Shown here piece after piece: positions 50,553 through 59,179 of a stretch of 64,000 bases of DNA. Each line of letters begins with the position of its first letter. The stretch's first letter is position 1. The notes under the pieces were generated by a model. That model worked only from the letters and a program-made list of their open reading frames with translations. It ran no database searches and was not told the DNA's origin. The DNA comes from Algibacter sp045066735 (GTDB taxonomy: Bacteria; Bacteroidota; Bacteroidia; Flavobacteriales; Flavobacteriaceae): contig NZ_JBISHH010000025.1 in assembly GCF_045066735.1 (NCBI RefSeq), positions 660,394 through 724,393 of the forward strand, read 5' to 3'. A program made the position numbers and the translations under genes.

Positions 50553-51062
50553 ATGACTCAAACGGAGTTTTTAAATGTTGTAATGCCTTTTAAGGATAAA
50601 GTGTTTCGGTTAGCGAAACGCTTGCTAGTTTCGACGGAAGAAGCCGAAGACGCGACGCAAGAGGTGTTACTAAAGTTGTGGAACAATAAGAAAAAGATTG
50701 CCGAGTATAAAAATGTGGAGGCTTTTTCGATGACGATGACTAAGAATTTTTGTTACGATAAGTTGAAATCGAAGCAAGCACAGAATCTTAAAATTGTTCA
50801 TACAAATTACGAGGACAAACAAACGGCTTTACAAAAGCAAGTTGAATTAAATGATAGTGTAAACTGGGTGTCTAAAATTATTAAAGATTTACCGGAGTTG
50901 CAAAAAACAATAATTCAGCTACGAGATATAGAAGAGTATGATTTAGATGAGATTGCAAAAATGCTGGATATGAATAATACAGCAGTACGCGTAAACTTAT
51001 CGAGAGCAAGAAAAACAATAAGAGAAAAATTGACAAATACACATAATTATGGTGTTAAATAA
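50553..51062 (+). CDS. ECF-type RNA polymerase sigma factor
   Basis: A 169-residue ECF sigma. Region 2 is VFRLAKRLLVSTEEAEDATQ, then LLKLWNNKKKI, and AFSMTMTKNFCYDKL. Region 4 is IIKDLPELQKTIIQLRDIEE, followed by the HTH MLDMNNTAVRVNLSRARKTI. It overlaps the next gene by 14 bases, so the products are coupled. Its targets may include the DUF4252 genes that follow. Confidence 0.95.
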   Translation: MTQTEFLNVVMPFKDKVFRLAKRLLVSTEEAEDATQEVLLKLWNNKKKIAEYKNVEAFSMTMTKNFCYDKLKSKQAQNLKIVHTNYEDKQTALQKQVELNDSVNWVSKIIKDLPELQKTIIQLRDIEEYDLDEIAKMLDMNNTAVRVNLSRARKTIREKLTNTHNYGVK

Positions 51063-51537
51063 TATAGAAGAATTACTAGAGAAATACGACAATGGCGAAA
51101 CAAGCCTAAAGGAAGAGCAACTGTTAAAAAACTATTTTGCAGGAGACAATGTTGCACCCCATTTAGAAATGTATAAACCTATGTTTGGCTATTTTTTGGT
51201 AAACAAGCAGGAGCAGTTTAATAAGGATATCAATTTTGAAACAGAAACTACGGTAACGAAGCGTAATTTTAATTACAAATGGCTTTCGGTTGCAGCGGTT
51301 GCAGTTTTAATGATTGGGTTTTACTTTGGGAGTTCGCTAAGTAGTGATGATTTAGGAACCTATGAGGATCCAGAGTTGGCTTTAATGGAAGTAACAAAAT
51401 CGTTAGAAATGATTTCGCATAGCTTTAATAAAGGTGTGGCAACGGTAAGTTATTTAGACGAAATGGAAAAAGGTAAAGCAACCCTTGGATACCTTAACGA
51501 AATTGATAATGCTACAAGTTTAATTTTTAAAAACTAA
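51049..51537 (+). CDS. Putative membrane anti-sigma factor
   Basis: A 162-residue protein. The N-terminal 60 residues are EELLEKYDNGETSLKEEQLL and KNYFAGDNVAPHLEMYKPMF, a pattern common in Flavobacteria anti-sigma proteins. A single membrane helix (WLSVAAVAVLMIGFYFGSSL) lies near residues 75-95, followed by an acidic C-terminus. No zinc motif. Overlap with the sigma gene supports the anti-sigma role. Confidence 0.75.
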   Translation: MVLNNIEELLEKYDNGETSLKEEQLLKNYFAGDNVAPHLEMYKPMFGYFLVNKQEQFNKDINFETETTVTKRNFNYKWLSVAAVAVLMIGFYFGSSLSSDDLGTYEDPELALMEVTKSLEMISHSFNKGVATVSYLDEMEKGKATLGYLNEIDNATSLIFKN

Positions 51538-51547
51538 TTAAGAAAAA

Positions 51548-52141
51548 ATGAAAAATTCAAATAAATTAAAATCAAATACAATGAGAAATAGATTAATAGT
51601 ATTCGTAATCGCCTTGATGTTGGTGCCTTTAACTGGTATGGCACAAAAGGATGTTTTTGAGAAATATAGTGACAACTCTGATGTGACTTATGTATCGATA
51701 AAACCAAAAATGTTTCAAATGATTGCCAAAATGGGAATTAATGTTGAAGATGAAGAAGCTAGAGCTTATATGGATATGGTAAAAAGCATTACAAGTTTTA
51801 AAACCATGATAACTGATAACAAAGTTATTGCGGCCGATCTTGCTAAATGGGTGAAATCTCGCTCTAGTGCTTTAGAAGAATTAATGGAAGTTAAGGATGA
51901 TGGAACGAACGTAAATTTTTACGTAAAAGAAGGTAAAGATGCCGACCACGTTAAGGAACTTTTAATTTTTGTAAATGGTGTGGATAAGTTTATGGAAGAA
52001 GGTATTGAAGTAGGTGGTAAGGAACGTAAAATAGAAACCGTTGTAGTATCTCTAACGGGTGATATTGATTTGAACGAGATTTCTAAGCTTACCGATAAAA
52101 TGAATATCCCTGGAGGTCAACATTTAGAGAAAAACAAATAG
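51548..52141 (+). CDS. DUF4252 exported protein
   Basis: A 197-residue protein of the DUF4252 family with a signal peptide ending TGMAQ. The motif VFEKYSDNSDVTYVSIKPKM is the typical family start; ELLIFVNGVDKFMEE and VVSLTGDIDLNEISKLTDKM follow. It lacks a lipobox. The ATG at 51548 follows an A-rich tract; an internal ATG at 51581 is equally possible and gives a shorter signal. Function unknown; usually encoded beside ECF sigma genes. Confidence 0.85.
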   Translation: MKNSNKLKSNTMRNRLIVFVIALMLVPLTGMAQKDVFEKYSDNSDVTYVSIKPKMFQMIAKMGINVEDEEARAYMDMVKSITSFKTMITDNKVIAADLAKWVKSRSSALEELMEVKDDGTNVNFYVKEGKDADHVKELLIFVNGVDKFMEEGIEVGGKERKIETVVVSLTGDIDLNEISKLTDKMNIPGGQHLEKNK

Positions 52142-52176
52142 TTTGTAAATAACTAGTGGTTTATAGCACACAAAAT

Positions 52177-52221
52177 AAATTTCATCAATCAAAATTTCAT
52201 CAATCAAATTTTTATTAATCA
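52177..52221 (+). repeat. 15-bp tandem repeat in the leader of the second DUF4252 gene
   Basis: Two perfect copies of AAATTTCATCAATCA (52177-52191 and 52192-52206) and a third with three changes (52207-52221), ending 17 bases before the next ATG. Confidence 0.85.
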
Positions 52222-52238
52222 CATTAAAACAATCCATC

Positions 52239-52781
52239 ATGAAACGAGCTTTTAATCACTTGTTATTCGGTTTATTTGCTGCAGCTATGTTAGTTAGCTG
52301 CAGCAGTGGGCCAACATTACAAACTTATTTTGTAGACCACCAAGAAGCACCAAATTTTATCTCGCAAGATTTACCAATTTCTATGTTAAAAATGGATAAG
52401 TCTAGTTTTACAGAAGAGCAACACGAAGCTTTTAATTCTGTACAAAAATTAAATTTTATTGCTTGCAAAGCTAATGAGAACAATACAGAAGATATTAAAA
52501 CAGAAATTGCTGTAGTTAAAGAGATTTTGAAAAACAAAAAATATACAGAGTTAATTACTTTTAGTGATAAAGGAAATAAGTTTGTTGTAAAGTATGTAGG
52601 TACTGATGAGGAAGCCGATGAGGTTGTTGTTTTTGGAAACTCTAAAGAGCTTGGTTTTTGTATTGTAAGGGTTTTAGGGAATAATATGAACCCAACAAAA
52701 ATGGGGATGTTGGTCTCGACATTAAAAGATGCTGATTTAGATGAAAGCCAGTTAGATAATATCAAAAACTTTTTTAAATGA
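52239..52781 (+). CDS. DUF4252 lipoprotein
   Basis: A 180-residue lipoprotein (MLVSCSSGPT lipobox) of the DUF4252 family. The segments LQTYFVDHQEAPNFISQDLP, and VKYVGTDEEADEVVVFGNSK parallel those of the preceding protein. It is the last gene of the sigma operon. Two DUF4252 paralogues, one soluble and one lipid-anchored, suggests a partnered envelope system. No function is known. Confidence 0.85.
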   Translation: MKRAFNHLLFGLFAAAMLVSCSSGPTLQTYFVDHQEAPNFISQDLPISMLKMDKSSFTEEQHEAFNSVQKLNFIACKANENNTEDIKTEIAVVKEILKNKKYTELITFSDKGNKFVVKYVGTDEEADEVVVFGNSKELGFCIVRVLGNNMNPTKMGMLVSTLKDADLDESQLDNIKNFFK

Positions 52782-52817
52782 TTTAACTCGTAATTATTAC
52801 AGTTAAATGTTAATGTA

Positions 52818-52856
52818 AAAAGGGACACTTTTGCCGAAGTGTCCCTTTTTTTTATG
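52818..52856. terminator. Bidirectional terminator
   Basis: Stem AAAGGGACACTT with AAGTGTCCCTTT, loop TTGCCG, then T residues. It closes both the sigma operon and the convergent purB unit. Confidence 0.9.
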
Positions 52857-52867
52857 TGTACTTTTAC

Positions 52868-53035
52868 CTATTTCGAGTTTTGCTTGGTATAAATAATGTT
52901 GTAAATAATAGTTAAAAACAAAACTGATATAACCGTTAGAACAATGTAGTTTCCAAGAATTTGTAAAATACCTGTACAAAAAATAACCGCTACTAGAACG
53001 CCACAGAGTATTAAAGAAGTCTTATCATCAAACAT
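52868..53035 (-). CDS. Small two-span membrane protein downstream of purB
   Basis: An ORF of 55 residues starting MFDDKTSLILCGVLVAVIFC, with two hydrophobic helices (about 7-27 and 29-48) and a hydrophilic tail ending YTKQNSK. Its ATG begins one base after the purB stop, so the two are most likely cotranslated, and the shared terminator follows its stop directly. No family recognised. The tight fit between purB and the terminator is the main support. Confidence 0.65.
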   Translation of the reverse strand: MFDDKTSLILCGVLVAVIFCTGILQILGNYIVLTVISVLFLTIIYNIIYTKQNSK

Positions 53036-53036
53036 A

Positions 53037-54380
53037 TTATATTCCTGTATAGTTACTAGGTGTAATGTTTTTTAATTCTGTTTTTATAATATCGCTAACT
53101 TCTAAAGTATCAATAAAATTAGAAATAGAAGCTTGGTTTATTTTCTCGTTAGTACGTGTTAAACCTTTTAAAGCTTCATAAGGGTTTGGGTAAGCCTCAC
53201 GGCGCAATATGGTTTGAATAGCCTCTGCGACTACAGCCCAATTATTTTCTAAATCTTGAGCAAATTTAGCTTCGTTTAGAAGTAATTTGTTTAATCCTTT
53301 TACGGTAGATTTAAAAGCAATTAATGTATGTCCAAAAGGTACACCAACGTTACGTAAAACAGTACTGTCTGTTAAATCGCGTTGTAATCTCGAGACTGGT
53401 AATTTAGCCGAAAGATGCTCGAAAATAGCATTAGCAATACCTAAATTTCCTTCAGAGTTTTCAAAATCTATTGGGTTTACTTTATGCGGCATAGCAGAGC
53501 TACCAACTTCACCTGCTTTAATTTTTTGTTTAAAATAATCTGTAGAAACGTAAGTCCAGATATCGCGATCTAAATCTAAGATAATCGTGTTTATACGTTT
53601 TAAAGTATCAAATAAAGCTGCCATATGGTCGTAATGCTCAATTTGTGTTGTAGGGAAGGAGTGATGCAAACCTAGTTTTTCTTGTACAAATTTGCTTCCA
53701 AAAGCTTTCCAATCAATATTTGGGTAAGCCACGTGGTGCGCATTAAAGTTACCTGTTGCTCCACCAAATTTAGCTGCGCTCGGTATATCGTTCAATAAAT
53801 TAAATTGTTCTTGTAAACGCACTACAAAAACTTCAATTTCTTTACCTAAACGTGTTGGAGATGCTGGTTGCCCGTGTGTTCTTGCTAACATTGGGATGTT
53901 TGCCCAATCTTTAGAAAGACTTTTAAGTTTGTCTAAAACAACAAAATATTCCGGTACATAAACATCGTTCATAGCTTCCTTAATACTTAAAGGTATAGCG
54001 GTGTTGTTTATATCCTGAGAGGTTAAACCAAAGTGGATAAACTCTTTGTATGCAGAAAGGTTTAAAGCATCAAACTTTTCTTTTATAAAGTACTCAACCG
54101 CTTTAACATCGTGATTGGTTACACTTTCAATTTTTTTAATGGCAAGTGCATCTTCCGAAGAAAAATTCTTGTAAATCCCTCTTAAATCTTCAAAAACAGA
54201 CGTATCAACAGCTTCTAATTGAGGTAAAGGAATTTCGCAAAGTGCAATAAAATATTCAATCTCTACTAAAACACGATATTTTATTAAGGCTTCTTCCGAA
54301 AAATAAGGCGCTAATTCGTTTACTTTACTTCTATAACGACCATCTATTGGTGATATGGCGTTTAATGCTGATAATGACAT
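53037..54380 (-). CDS. purB: Adenylosuccinate lyase
   Basis: A 447-residue lyase of the fumarase/aspartase superfamily. Motifs are SPIDGRYRSKVNELAPYFSE near the start, FGLTSQDINNTA, MLARTHGQPASPTRLGKEI and the catalytic flexible loop GSSAMPHKVNPIDFENSEGN. It performs two steps in AMP synthesis, splitting SAICAR and adenylosuccinate to release fumarate. It is of the long E. coli-like form rather than the short B. subtilis form. Confidence 0.96.
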   Translation of the reverse strand: MSLSALNAISPIDGRYRSKVNELAPYFSEEALIKYRVLVEIEYFIALCEIPLPQLEAVDTSVFEDLRGIYKNFSSEDALAIKKIESVTNHDVKAVEYFIKEKFDALNLSAYKEFIHFGLTSQDINNTAIPLSIKEAMNDVYVPEYFVVLDKLKSLSKDWANIPMLARTHGQPASPTRLGKEIEVFVVRLQEQFNLLNDIPSAAKFGGATGNFNAHHVAYPNIDWKAFGSKFVQEKLGLHHSFPTTQIEHYDHMAALFDTLKRINTIILDLDRDIWTYVSTDYFKQKIKAGEVGSSAMPHKVNPIDFENSEGNLGIANAIFEHLSAKLPVSRLQRDLTDSTVLRNVGVPFGHTLIAFKSTVKGLNKLLLNEAKFAQDLENNWAVVAEAIQTILRREAYPNPYEALKGLTRTNEKINQASISNFIDTLEVSDIIKTELKNITPSNYTGI

Positions 54381-54473
54381 AGTTTATTTGATTTTTTTGA
54401 AGCTGTAAATATAGTTATTATACAATAAAACTCTATTAGAAATTACCTATCTTTAATCTTAATTTTTTTGAAA

Positions 54474-55457
54474 ATGAAAAAAATATACAATCTATTCTTA
54501 ATCCTGTTTTTAACACAAACCATTATGGCTCAAAATTATAAAAAGTCAGAACCTTTTGCTCATACCTATTCTATTGTTGCTCGTGATGCAGAAACTGGAG
54601 AAATGGGGGTTGCGGTACAAAGCCATTGGTTTAGTGTTGGTAGTATTGTAACTTATGGTGAAGCTGGAGTAGGTGTAGTTGCAACCCAATCTTTTATAAA
54701 CCCAAGTTATGGACCAAAAGGTCTTGCTTTAATGAAAAAAGGAGTGCCTCCACAAAAAGCTTTGGATTCTTTGTTAGGCGAAGATGAAGGAAAGATGTTC
54801 AGACAGGTTGCTTTTCTAGATGTAAAAGGGCATGTTGCCACGCATACGGGCAGTCTTTGTATTGAAAATGCAGGGCATAGGCAAGGTGATAACTTTTCTG
54901 TTCAGGCAAATATGATGCTTAATAATACGGTTTGGGATGCCATGGCTGTAGCATTTGAAAATACTGCGGGTTCGCTTAGTGAGCGTATTTTAGCTGCAAT
55001 GAAAGCCGCACAAAATGAAAAAGGAGATATTCGAGGAAGTCAAAGTGCTGCCATTTTAATTGTAAAACCTACTTCTACAGGTAACATCTGGGAAGATACC
55101 ATTATGGATTTAAGGGTTGAAGATAATGACAACCCAATACAAGAATTAGAACGCTTAATTAAAATTCATAAAGCTTATGACTTTATGAATAACGGTGATT
55201 TGGCAATGGAAAAAGGTGATACAAAAGCTGCTGAAACATTCTATTTAGAAGCACAAAAGTTGTTCCCAGAAAATTTAGAAATGAAATTTTGGTACGCTAT
55301 TAATCTTTTAAACAATAAGGAGTTTAAAAAGGCGCACCCTATTTTAAAAACTATTTTTGATGAAGATGAAAATTGGAGAGAATTAACTAAAAGACTTGTA
55401 AAGAGTAAATTATTAATTATTTCAGATAAAGAACTTAAAAATGTTATAGAGCTATAA
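54474..55457 (+). CDS. DUF1028 protein with C-terminal TPR
   Basis: I take the ATG at 54474 (MKKIYN), two codons inside the open frame, giving 327 residues. A signal peptide (QTIMAQ) is followed by the DUF1028 domain: HTYSIVARDAETGEMGVAVQ, SHWFSVGSIVTYGEAGVGVV and ATQSFINPSYGPKGL. It has the Ntn-hydrolase-like layout of this family, whose activity is not established. The last 100 residues form TPR-like helices. It ends directly against the stop of the convergent gene. Confidence 0.85.
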   Translation: MKKIYNLFLILFLTQTIMAQNYKKSEPFAHTYSIVARDAETGEMGVAVQSHWFSVGSIVTYGEAGVGVVATQSFINPSYGPKGLALMKKGVPPQKALDSLLGEDEGKMFRQVAFLDVKGHVATHTGSLCIENAGHRQGDNFSVQANMMLNNTVWDAMAVAFENTAGSLSERILAAMKAAQNEKGDIRGSQSAAILIVKPTSTGNIWEDTIMDLRVEDNDNPIQELERLIKIHKAYDFMNNGDLAMEKGDTKAAETFYLEAQKLFPENLEMKFWYAINLLNNKEFKKAHPILKTIFDEDENWRELTKRLVKSKLLIISDKELKNVIEL

Positions 55458-56021
55458 TTACTTTTTTATCTTTTTTAAAATTTGTCGTGCTCGAGCTTTA
55501 TATGCAGCACTTTGCAATGGATAATCACGATTTAAAATTATTTTTAATTCGCTATGAATCCAATCAAAATCTTTTCCAAATAAAAAGAGTGCAACCATAC
55601 TATAGGCTTTTGCAGCCACTTTTTCGTCGTTAATCATATTATCAAAACAGGTTTCAATAATCCGCTCTTGCTGTTTTTTTGTTAGTGCTGTTTTTATAAG
55701 GTTGTTTTCTTTGGAGTAGTAATGCTTTGCAATAATTTCACAAATTTTGGCAACCGGTCGCACGGCAGGATCTAAATGGACTTTATTTATGTTTTTTGTA
55801 AATTGTTCTAAATAAGGAATAAAGGTGTTTAAGTTTTTACTGCACACAAACTCTAAAACCCAGGCTGCTCGTGGTGAAATTTTATCGTCTACCATAAACA
55901 AAACATCCATTAATTGCGGAATTAACGATGGGTTTTCAATCACCATTTTAGAATAAAACGAGCGTTTTTCTCTAGAATGGTTTACGTAATTTAATTCTTG
56001 GTACAGTTGCTCGGTAGTCAA
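55458..56021 (-). CDS. HEAT-like helical protein
   Basis: A 187-residue all-helical protein with HEAT-like repeats (PSLIPQLMDVLFMVDDKISP, NLNTFIPYLEQFTKN) and a strongly basic C-terminus (ARARQILKKIKK). Relatives in Flavobacteria are often mislabelled adenylosuccinate lyase; no lyase motif is present here. Cytosolic, function unknown. Confidence 0.7.
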   Translation of the reverse strand: MTTEQLYQELNYVNHSREKRSFYSKMVIENPSLIPQLMDVLFMVDDKISPRAAWVLEFVCSKNLNTFIPYLEQFTKNINKVHLDPAVRPVAKICEIIAKHYYSKENNLIKTALTKKQQERIIETCFDNMINDEKVAAKAYSMVALFLFGKDFDWIHSELKIILNRDYPLQSAAYKARARQILKKIKK

Positions 56022-56058
56022 ATGGATTGCTTATTTTTATCCTTTAAAATTAATTAAA

Positions 56059-56532
56059 ATGAAGATAGTAAAAAAAGTATTGTTGTTATTATTAATCGCA
56101 TTTGTAATTGGTCAGTTTTTTGGACCAGAAAAAAATGAAGGTGATTTAGCTTCTATTGATGCTTTTTTAGCAGAAACTAACCCTCCAGAAGATGTAAAGC
56201 TTATTTTAAAAGAAACTTGTTACGATTGCCATAGCGATGTTACCCGCTATCCATGGTATAATAATATAACACCTGTTAATTTTTGGTTAGCTCATCATGT
56301 AGATGAAGGTAAAGAGGAACTAAATTTTTCTAATTGGATAGGGAATTCCGTAAAACGAAAAGACCATAAGTTTGAGGAAATAATTGAAATGGTAGAAGAG
56401 AAAGAAATGCCATTAGAATCTTATACCATTACGCATACCGATGCTAAACTTAGCGACGCACAAATACAGGCTGTTGTTGATTGGGCTAAATTAGTGCGTA
56501 TAAAATATGGTATGGAAGCAAAGCCAGAATAG
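56059..56532 (+). CDS. Haem-binding domain (cytochrome c-like) protein
   Basis: A 157-residue exported or membrane-anchored protein with a hydrophobic N-terminus (VLLLLLIAFVIGQFF). It has one CxxCH haem site, ETCYDCHSDVTRYPWYNNIT near residue 52, in the layout of the haem-bd family of Bacteroidota. It probably carries one c-type haem in the periplasm; its redox partner is not visible. Confidence 0.9.
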   Translation: MKIVKKVLLLLLIAFVIGQFFGPEKNEGDLASIDAFLAETNPPEDVKLILKETCYDCHSDVTRYPWYNNITPVNFWLAHHVDEGKEELNFSNWIGNSVKRKDHKFEEIIEMVEEKEMPLESYTITHTDAKLSDAQIQAVVDWAKLVRIKYGMEAKPE

Positions 56533-56598
56533 GTTTAACCTTAGTCGTATTTATATTCAAAAAGTTATCAGTTAACGTTTTAATGGCATGTAATTTAA

Positions 56599-57834
56599 GT
56601 GAATAAAAAAGTATTAATTATCGGTTTCGTTTGGCCAGAACCTAAAAGTTCTGCTGCAGGAAGCCGAATGATGCAATTAATTGAAACCTTCCAAGATCAA
56701 GATTACAATATTACTTTTGCCAGTCCATGCGCAAAAAGTGATAATGCTTTTAATTTAGAAAGTATTGGCGTTTTACAAACTGCCATTGAGTTGAATAATG
56801 AAAGTTTTGACGCGTTTGTAATAGATTTAGACCCAGATATTGTGCTTTTCGATCGTTTTATGATGGAAGAGCAATTTGGATGGCGCGTTACCGAAAACTG
56901 TCCAAATGCTATAAAAATTTTAGATACTGAAGATTTGCATAGTTTGCGTAAAGGCCGTCATCAAGCATTTAAAGATGATGTTTTGTTCGATAAAAGCTAT
57001 TTGTTTAACGATACAGCAAAACGAGAAATCGCTAGTGTTTACCGTTGCGATTTAACCTTAATTATTTCGGAAGCGGAAATGGATATTTTAAAAAACGACT
57101 TTAAAGTAGATGAGGCTTTGTTGCTTTATTTACCATTTATGTTAGAGCAAATTTCTGAGGATAGTATTACTAAGTTTCCTGAGTTTGAAACCAGACAACA
57201 TTTTATAACCATTGGTAATTTTCTGCATGAACCTAATTATAATGCGGTACTTTATCTAAAAGATACTATTTGGCCATTAATTAGAAAACAATTACCCGAT
57301 ACAGAATTACATGTTTATGGGGCTTATGCTTCACAAAAAGTGAATCAATTGCATAATGAAAAGCAAGGTTTTTTTATTAAAGGTTTTGCAGAAGATGTTA
57401 ATGTTGTAATGAAACAAGCGAAGGTTTGTTTGGCGCCAATTCGGTTTGGAGCAGGTTTAAAAGGTAAATTAATAGATGCCATGCAAAATGGAACACCAAT
57501 GGTAACATCTACTGTTGGGGCAGAGGGTATGTTTGGCGATTTGGAACCTAATGGTTTTATTGAGGACATTCCCAACAATTTTGCAAATCTAGCTATTCAA
57601 CTTTATAAGAAAGAAAAGGTTTGGAGTGAGAAGCAAGAGTACGGATTTGCTATAATCAACAATCGATTCAATTCGAAAAAACATAAAAGAATGCTCTTAT
57701 CGCGAATTGAATCGATTATTGATAATTTACATATACATCGCCAGAATAACTTTATGGGGCAAATGCTACATCATCATAGCATGCAGAGCACCAAATTTAT
57801 GAGTCGATGGATTGAAGAGAAGAATAAAGCCTAA
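56599..57834 (+). CDS. Glycosyltransferase family 4-like (group 1)
   Basis: A 411-residue GT-B glycosyltransferase starting at GTG (MNKKVLIIGFVWPEPKSSAA). The C-terminal donor site has FITIGNFLHEPNYNAVLYLK, LHVYGAYASQK and the signature LAPIRFGAGLKGKLIDAMQN. The sugar and acceptor cannot be told from sequence. It overlaps the convergent J-protein gene by 4 bases. Confidence 0.88.
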   Translation: MNKKVLIIGFVWPEPKSSAAGSRMMQLIETFQDQDYNITFASPCAKSDNAFNLESIGVLQTAIELNNESFDAFVIDLDPDIVLFDRFMMEEQFGWRVTENCPNAIKILDTEDLHSLRKGRHQAFKDDVLFDKSYLFNDTAKREIASVYRCDLTLIISEAEMDILKNDFKVDEALLLYLPFMLEQISEDSITKFPEFETRQHFITIGNFLHEPNYNAVLYLKDTIWPLIRKQLPDTELHVYGAYASQKVNQLHNEKQGFFIKGFAEDVNVVMKQAKVCLAPIRFGAGLKGKLIDAMQNGTPMVTSTVGAEGMFGDLEPNGFIEDIPNNFANLAIQLYKKEKVWSEKQEYGFAIINNRFNSKKHKRMLLSRIESIIDNLHIHRQNNFMGQMLHHHSMQSTKFMSRWIEEKNKA

Positions 57835-58277
57835 GCTTCAACTTCACTTTTCTTAATTTTTCTGTAGGTAAATGAGTTAAAAATATTGCGTTTACCAAAA
57901 CGTGTTTGCTTATCCGATTGAGAAAATTTAATATACAAAGCCTTATTTACTCCAAAAAATTCATAAGTATTTCCGTCTAAAAATGTAACCTCTAAAAGTA
58001 AGCCTTTATGTTGCCAGTCCATTATAGGTGTTGCAATAGTCGCATTAAATTCATCTAAATTAGCGGCTTTTGTTTCAGGAGCAATACTCACAAGAAAGTG
58101 GTAAGCGTCAATAATTTGTCTACTTTTTAATTCAGCTTCAACAGCTTTTTCATCTCCGGCCTGAAATTTATCTGGGTGCCACTCTTTTACTAAGTTTCTG
58201 TAAGAAGATTTTAGAGCTTTTAAACTCATATCTTGTTCGGCACCAAATAATTTCTTGTATTCATTAATACGTTTCAT
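57831..58277 (-). CDS. J domain-KTSC domain protein
   Basis: A 148-residue protein. The first 65 residues form a J domain with the essential HPD motif (NLVKEWHPDKFQAGDEKAVE), which stimulates Hsp70 ATPase. The last 60 residues fit the KTSC domain (LDGNTYEFFGVNKALYIKFS and FNSFTYRKI), a small beta-rich module of unknown role. It may recruit DnaK to a specific client or RNA-related complex. Confidence 0.85.
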   Translation of the reverse strand: MKRINEYKKLFGAEQDMSLKALKSSYRNLVKEWHPDKFQAGDEKAVEAELKSRQIIDAYHFLVSIAPETKAANLDEFNATIATPIMDWQHKGLLLEVTFLDGNTYEFFGVNKALYIKFSQSDKQTRFGKRNIFNSFTYRKIKKSEVEA

Positions 58278-58399
58278 AAATCGTAATTCTAAATTTTGCG
58301 CGAAGATAGTCTTTTATATCAGTTTGCCCTTTTGTAAAGCAACTATTTCTTATATAAATTGCTGAAACGATGATTAATGAACTAAATATCCGATTAAAA

Positions 58400-59080
58400 T
58401 CAAGACGACCTAATCATATCCATCACTTTTAAAATACCTACAGTAGCTGGCTCTGCAATTATAGTTATATTTTTGGTGCTTGCCATATTCGGTTTAGGAT
58501 CTATAAAATATGTTGGCGTATGTTGTGGAACATAATGCATTAAGCCTGCCGCTGGATATACTTGCATAGAAGTACCTATAATAATTAAAACATCAGCGGT
58601 TTCACAAATTTTAATAGCTTTATCTAGCATTGGGACATCTTCGCCAAACCAAACAATATGCGGTCGTAACTGGTATCCTTTTTTACATAAATCACCTATA
58701 TTGAGGTCGGTTGTCCATGTTTTTATATCGGTTTCATCAAAGGTGCTTCTTATTTTTAGTAATTCTCCGTGCAAGTGTGTTACGTCTTGACTGCCAGCAC
58801 GTTCGTGTAAATCGTCTACATTTTGGGTAATAATACTTACCTTATATTCTTTTTCTAGATTAGCTAAAGCCTTATGAGCTTTGTTTGGCTCAACCTCATG
58901 GAGTTGTGCACGGCGTTGATTGTAGAAATTTAAAACTAATTCTGGATTTTCAGCGAAACCTTCTGGAGTAGCAACTTCCATAACATCGTGACCTTCCCAT
59001 AAACCATTAGCATCGCGAAACGTTTTAATGCCACTCTCTGCGCTAATACCTGCTCCCGATAATACAACAATATGTTTCAT
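58400..59080 (-). CDS. NAD-dependent sirtuin deacylase (SIR2, CobB-like)
   Basis: A 226-residue sirtuin. The NAD loop is VLSGAGISAESGIKTFRDAN, and the catalytic His is in THLHGELLKIR. The YxxR motif FYNQRRAQL matches SIRT5/CobB enzymes that prefer succinyl and malonyl lysine. The zinc-ribbon region, IRSTFDETDIKTWTTDLNIG, has lost three of the four usual cysteines. It removes acyl groups from lysines, linking acylation to NAD. Confidence 0.93.
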   Translation of the reverse strand: MKHIVVLSGAGISAESGIKTFRDANGLWEGHDVMEVATPEGFAENPELVLNFYNQRRAQLHEVEPNKAHKALANLEKEYKVSIITQNVDDLHERAGSQDVTHLHGELLKIRSTFDETDIKTWTTDLNIGDLCKKGYQLRPHIVWFGEDVPMLDKAIKICETADVLIIIGTSMQVYPAAGLMHYVPQHTPTYFIDPKPNMASTKNITIIAEPATVGILKVMDMIRSS

Positions 59081-59167
59081 ACGGTTAAAAATATAAATTT
59101 AAAATGAATTGGAACGGGCTAAATTTTTAATTTGAAGTAAATGAGTTCGTGATTTAAAATACTTTTA

Positions 59168-59175
59168 TATTTTTG
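59168..59175 (+). promoter_or_regulatory. -7 promoter element (TATTTTTG) for trmH
   Basis: TATTTTTG ends 4 bases before the ATG at 59180, suggesting a leaderless transcript. Confidence 0.5.
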
Positions 59176-59179
59176 GCCC

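Noticed and set aside
55458..56021. Adenylosuccinate lyase label for the 187-residue helical protein
   Set aside because: It contains no lyase motif. The true purB is at 53037-54380 and full length.
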